From NCBI RefSeq assembly GCF_005405345.1, contig NZ_BJDW01000011.1, forward strand, positions 33,188 through 97,187: a stretch of 64,000 bases of DNA, in the 5' to 3' direction. Within the stretch, counting starts at the first letter, position 1. Each line of letters starts with the position of its first letter. Under the pieces are notes generated by a model. It had not been told where the DNA came from and did not search any database. It saw only the letters and a list, made by a program, of their open reading frames with translations. Below, in pieces: positions 62,081 to 64,000 of this stretch. The DNA comes from Enterococcus viikkiensis. GTDB taxonomy: Bacteria > Bacillota > Bacilli > Lactobacillales > Enterococcaceae. The position numbers were made by a program, and so were the translations under genes.

Positions 62081-62114
62081 AAAAGCCGTTTTCCAATATT
62101 GGAAAACGGCTTTT
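62081..62114. terminator. Perfect-palindrome bidirectional terminator
   Basis: A 34-base perfect palindrome (17-base arms AAAAGCCGTTTTCCAAT) runs into the stop of the carbonic anhydrase gene and serves both convergent genes. Confidence 0.9.
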
Positions 62115-62754
62115 ATGCTTGATAATGCAATACTTTTCGTTGATGTAAGGTTTGGCAATCACGATTATTTTTCCCATGAATTGCAACAAAACGCTTCAGT
62201 TGTTCTGCTGATACTTCTAAGCGATGCTCCATGACATACCATTCCACGCCTTCTGTCAATGGTGGGGTGGTCAATGAACCGATATAATGATAATAGCTTT
62301 TATCTTCAGGAATCAGACCATCAGTTGAGAATTCTCCCTCACCTTGCTGGCAATCGTATTGGTTAAGGACTTGTTCGAAGTCAGAATTATGTGCCCCTAG
62401 CTGATACAAGACGCCGATAACCGCCTGCTGTCCATTGACTGCTTGAAAAAGAAAATGTCCTTCCAAGGGAAATTTTTCACCATTAATTTGATGTTCCGCA
62501 TCTGCGTGAAAATGAACTTGAACAAAATGAAACACGCGCTTATTTAAACAGGCTTCTCCTGCATTTAACAACTGCAGATTTTGACCGTTGTTCAAAAAGG
62601 TAGCTGTGTTGTCTGTAAAGGCTACCTGCACTTCTCCAAGTTCTTGATTCGTTTCTATCTGGCTCGTTTGAATATCAATTGGTGATTGGCGATGCCCTTC
62701 TTCTACTTGCCATTCTTTTTGCTGGCAGTAATCAATCAAAAATTCTGCTTTCAT
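62113..62754 (-). CDS. Alpha-class carbonic anhydrase
   Basis: This 213-residue enzyme interconverts CO2 and bicarbonate. The zinc ligands are H81 and H83 (in VQVHFHADAEH) and H100 (in LEGHFLFQ), and QSPIDIQTS (about 23-31) and SLTTPPLTEGVEWYVM (about 160-175) confirm the alpha class. It begins MKAEFLIDYC with no signal peptide, so it is probably cytosolic, unlike most bacterial alpha enzymes. The histidine spacing (17 between second and third) is shorter than in vertebrate enzymes. It stands alone next to the lipase-like gene. Confidence 0.92.
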   Translation of the reverse strand: MKAEFLIDYCQQKEWQVEEGHRQSPIDIQTSQIETNQELGEVQVAFTDNTATFLNNGQNLQLLNAGEACLNKRVFHFVQVHFHADAEHQINGEKFPLEGHFLFQAVNGQQAVIGVLYQLGAHNSDFEQVLNQYDCQQGEGEFSTDGLIPEDKSYYHYIGSLTTPPLTEGVEWYVMEHRLEVSAEQLKRFVAIHGKNNRDCQTLHQRKVLHYQA

Positions 62755-62789
62755 AAAATCCCTCGATCAAATAAATTTTTACAATAGTA

Positions 62790-63713
62790 TCATTTATCCG
62801 AAAATTTTTCCATCCATTTGCAAATATCTCGAAAAACAATTTGCTTCTGGCGTTCATTCAAAATTTCATGACGAGCATTTTCATAGAGTTTAACCGTAAT
62901 TTTTGTTGATCCGGCCTTTTGATAGGCTTGAGCTGCCTTCATTATACCTTTGCCAAAATCCCCCACTGGATCTTCTTTTCCAGATAAAAAAAGCAGCGGT
63001 AAATTTTTAGGAACCTTCTTCATTTGGGTAGAGTCTTGGCTTCGAATAATCATCGAAAAAAGTTCATGATAACCATTTAACGTAAAAAGGAACCCACAGT
63101 CATGATCCAACAAATAGGCATCGACCTCCTCTGGCACACTCGACAGCCAATCTTTATCTGTTCGACGGTTCGAAATCTTACGGTTCATGTTGCCAAAAGC
63201 CATGCGATCAATCAACTTGCTGGGGTGCATTTCACCTTGAAAGCGACTTAAAATTTTAGCCGTTTGCCGTCCCATTTGCGTCAGCCAAAGGGGTTGCTGC
63301 CCAGTCCCCATCAAAATCGCACCGTCAATTTCCTCGCCGTGATCAAATAAATAATTTCGTAAAACAAAAGAACCCATGCTGTGTCCTAAGACAAACAAAG
63401 GCAGATCAGGATAGCGGATTTTTCCCCATTCAGTCACCTGATACAAATCTTTGATTAAGCCAAACGGTGTCTGTTCATCATAGAAATAACCTTGCGGTTG
63501 CTGTTGGATAGACTTCCCATGACCTAAATGATCATGGCCAATCACCGCGATCCCCAGAGTATTCAAATAGGTTGCCAATTCGTCATATCTCAAAATATGT
63601 TCAGCCATCCCATGGGTGATTTGCAACACAGCCCATGGTGTTGGACAGCTCCAATGCCAACCGTGAAGCGTTGTTTTTTGATCCACTGATACTAATTCAA
63701 AAGCTTCTTTCAT
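62790..63713 (-). CDS. Monoacylglycerol lipase-like alpha/beta hydrolase
   Basis: This 307-residue soluble hydrolase carries the nucleophile motif GHSMGSF (about 115-121), the acid in LSGKEDPVGDFG (about 250-261) and the histidine in NARHEILNE (about 282-290), along with the YDELATYLNTLGIAVIGHDHLGHGKS pattern (cut) of Hydrolase_4/lysophospholipase-type enzymes. It likely cleaves acyl esters. It has no signal peptide. AAAAAGGAG lies 5 bases before the ATG, in the repeated 47-bp segment. It is a single gene. Confidence 0.92.
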   Translation of the reverse strand: MKEAFELVSVDQKTTLHGWHWSCPTPWAVLQITHGMAEHILRYDELATYLNTLGIAVIGHDHLGHGKSIQQQPQGYFYDEQTPFGLIKDLYQVTEWGKIRYPDLPLFVLGHSMGSFVLRNYLFDHGEEIDGAILMGTGQQPLWLTQMGRQTAKILSRFQGEMHPSKLIDRMAFGNMNRKISNRRTDKDWLSSVPEEVDAYLLDHDCGFLFTLNGYHELFSMIIRSQDSTQMKKVPKNLPLLFLSGKEDPVGDFGKGIMKAAQAYQKAGSTKITVKLYENARHEILNERQKQIVFRDICKWMEKFSDK

Positions 63714-63719
63714 GTGATC

Positions 63720-63766
63720 TCCTTTTTCTTATTAATGTATTTATTTTCTTTCAGAAAATAAGGTCG
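63720..63766. repeat. 47-bp direct repeat, copy 1
   Basis: An identical 47-bp sequence occurs here and at 63870-63916. It contains the inverted repeat TTATTTTC-TTTCA-GAAAATAA and, on the minus strand, the AAAAAGGA of the lipase ribosome site. Confidence 0.92.
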
Positions 63767-63801
63767 ATTTTCAAGCCGTATATCATTCCACTATGCTCTA
63801 T

Positions 63802-63870
63802 CTACTTTTTTTTAGTTACAAACTTATCAGATGCCTTTCCTTCATAACCTGCAAAAAGTGGAACTGACAT
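63802..63870 (-). CDS. Candidate 22-codon open frame between the two repeats
   Basis: The minus-strand ATG at 63870 opens MSVPLFAGYEGKASDKFVTK plus KK, then TAG. AAAAAGG abuts the ATG with no spacing, so translation is doubtful. It may be the truncated front of a gene disrupted when the repeat was duplicated. Very low confidence as a real gene. Confidence 0.2.
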   Translation of the reverse strand: MSVPLFAGYEGKASDKFVTKKK

Positions 63871-63916
63871 CCTTTTTCTTATTAATGTATTTATTTTCTT
63901 TCAGAAAATAAGGTCG
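63870..63916. repeat. 47-bp direct repeat, copy 2
   Basis: The second copy of the sequence at 63720-63766, 150 bp away. The following bases differ (cttttaacctgc versus attttcaagccg), so the repeat ends sharply. Confidence 0.92.
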
Positions 63917-63958
63917 CTTTTAACCTGCATTCCCGAATTGTGTAACGATAATCACTCG

Positions 63959-63996
63959 AAAAACCGCTGTAACGCTTGATATATAGCGGTTTTTTT
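63959..63996. terminator. Terminator near window end
   Basis: AAAAACCGCT (63959-63968) pairs with AGCGGTTTTT (63985-63994), with T run. It probably belongs to a gene beyond the window. Confidence 0.7.
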
Positions 63997-64000
63997 GTAG

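Overview
The window looks like chromosomal DNA of a low-GC Gram-positive of the order Lactobacillales, most likely an Enterococcus. The reasons are the gene set (Gls24/Asp23 protein, WxL and DUF916/DUF3324 surface clusters, an EbpA-like pilus locus, Mga-type regulators, a SagA-like NlpC/P60 hydrolase, AspD), strong AGGAGG ribosome binding sites, AT-rich spacers and frequent T-tailed hairpin terminators. I do not assign a species. I saw no rRNA, tRNA, transposase, prophage or CRISPR array.

Layout. 1-2621: an ECF sigma factor, a membrane protein and an ABC transporter in one overlapping minus-strand unit. 2795-6632: a beta-glucoside PTS permease and GH1 hydrolase diverging from a GntR/UTRA regulator, then a decayed gene. 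7053-11137: a membrane protein, aldo/keto reductase, anchored alpha/beta hydrolase, HesB/IscA-like protein and Gls24 protein. 11520-13333: a poly-N-acetylglucosamine-type glycosyltransferase pair. 13995-14507: DUF1456. 14551-21107: the WxL region, with two WxL proteins, two DUF916/DUF3324 partners and an Mga-type regulator on both sides of a divergent promoter region. 21186-24403: Spx-like protein, a regulator remnant, a MATE exporter behind a leader terminator, and a GNAT.

24555-30151 is a three-subunit pilus operon with no sortase gene beside it. 30953-32617 is a SagA-like cell-wall hydrolase with a 39-bp repeat array. 32866-37123 holds a Cho-like nuclease, GyrI-like protein, histidine phosphatase and small membrane proteins. 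37431-40600 carries aspartate 4-decarboxylase and a pyridoxal-type kinase coupled to an ECF S component. 40745-43079 has a D,D-carboxypeptidase and three very small genes, two of which encode membrane peptides. 43146-47015 has an ABC-F protein and MntH. 47421-51800 has a secreted nuclease, YxeA protein, PadR-DUF1700 operon, GNAT and pentapeptide protein. 52597-56159 is a CdaR-glycerate kinase-GntP cluster. 56416-59395 carries a fused DAK2-DegV protein. 59548-64000 holds an Mga-type regulator, MarR regulator, alpha carbonic anhydrase, lipase-like hydrolase and a duplicated 47-bp sequence.

How the genes work together. Much of the window serves the cell surface: WxL adhesins with their binding partners, pili, a wall hydrolase, an exopolysaccharide synthase and a carboxypeptidase. 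Small self-contained metabolic units (beta-glucosides, glycerate, aspartate, vitamin B6, manganese) lie between them. Several units show overlapping stop and start codons. Functions come from sequence motifs read by eye; no database search was run.
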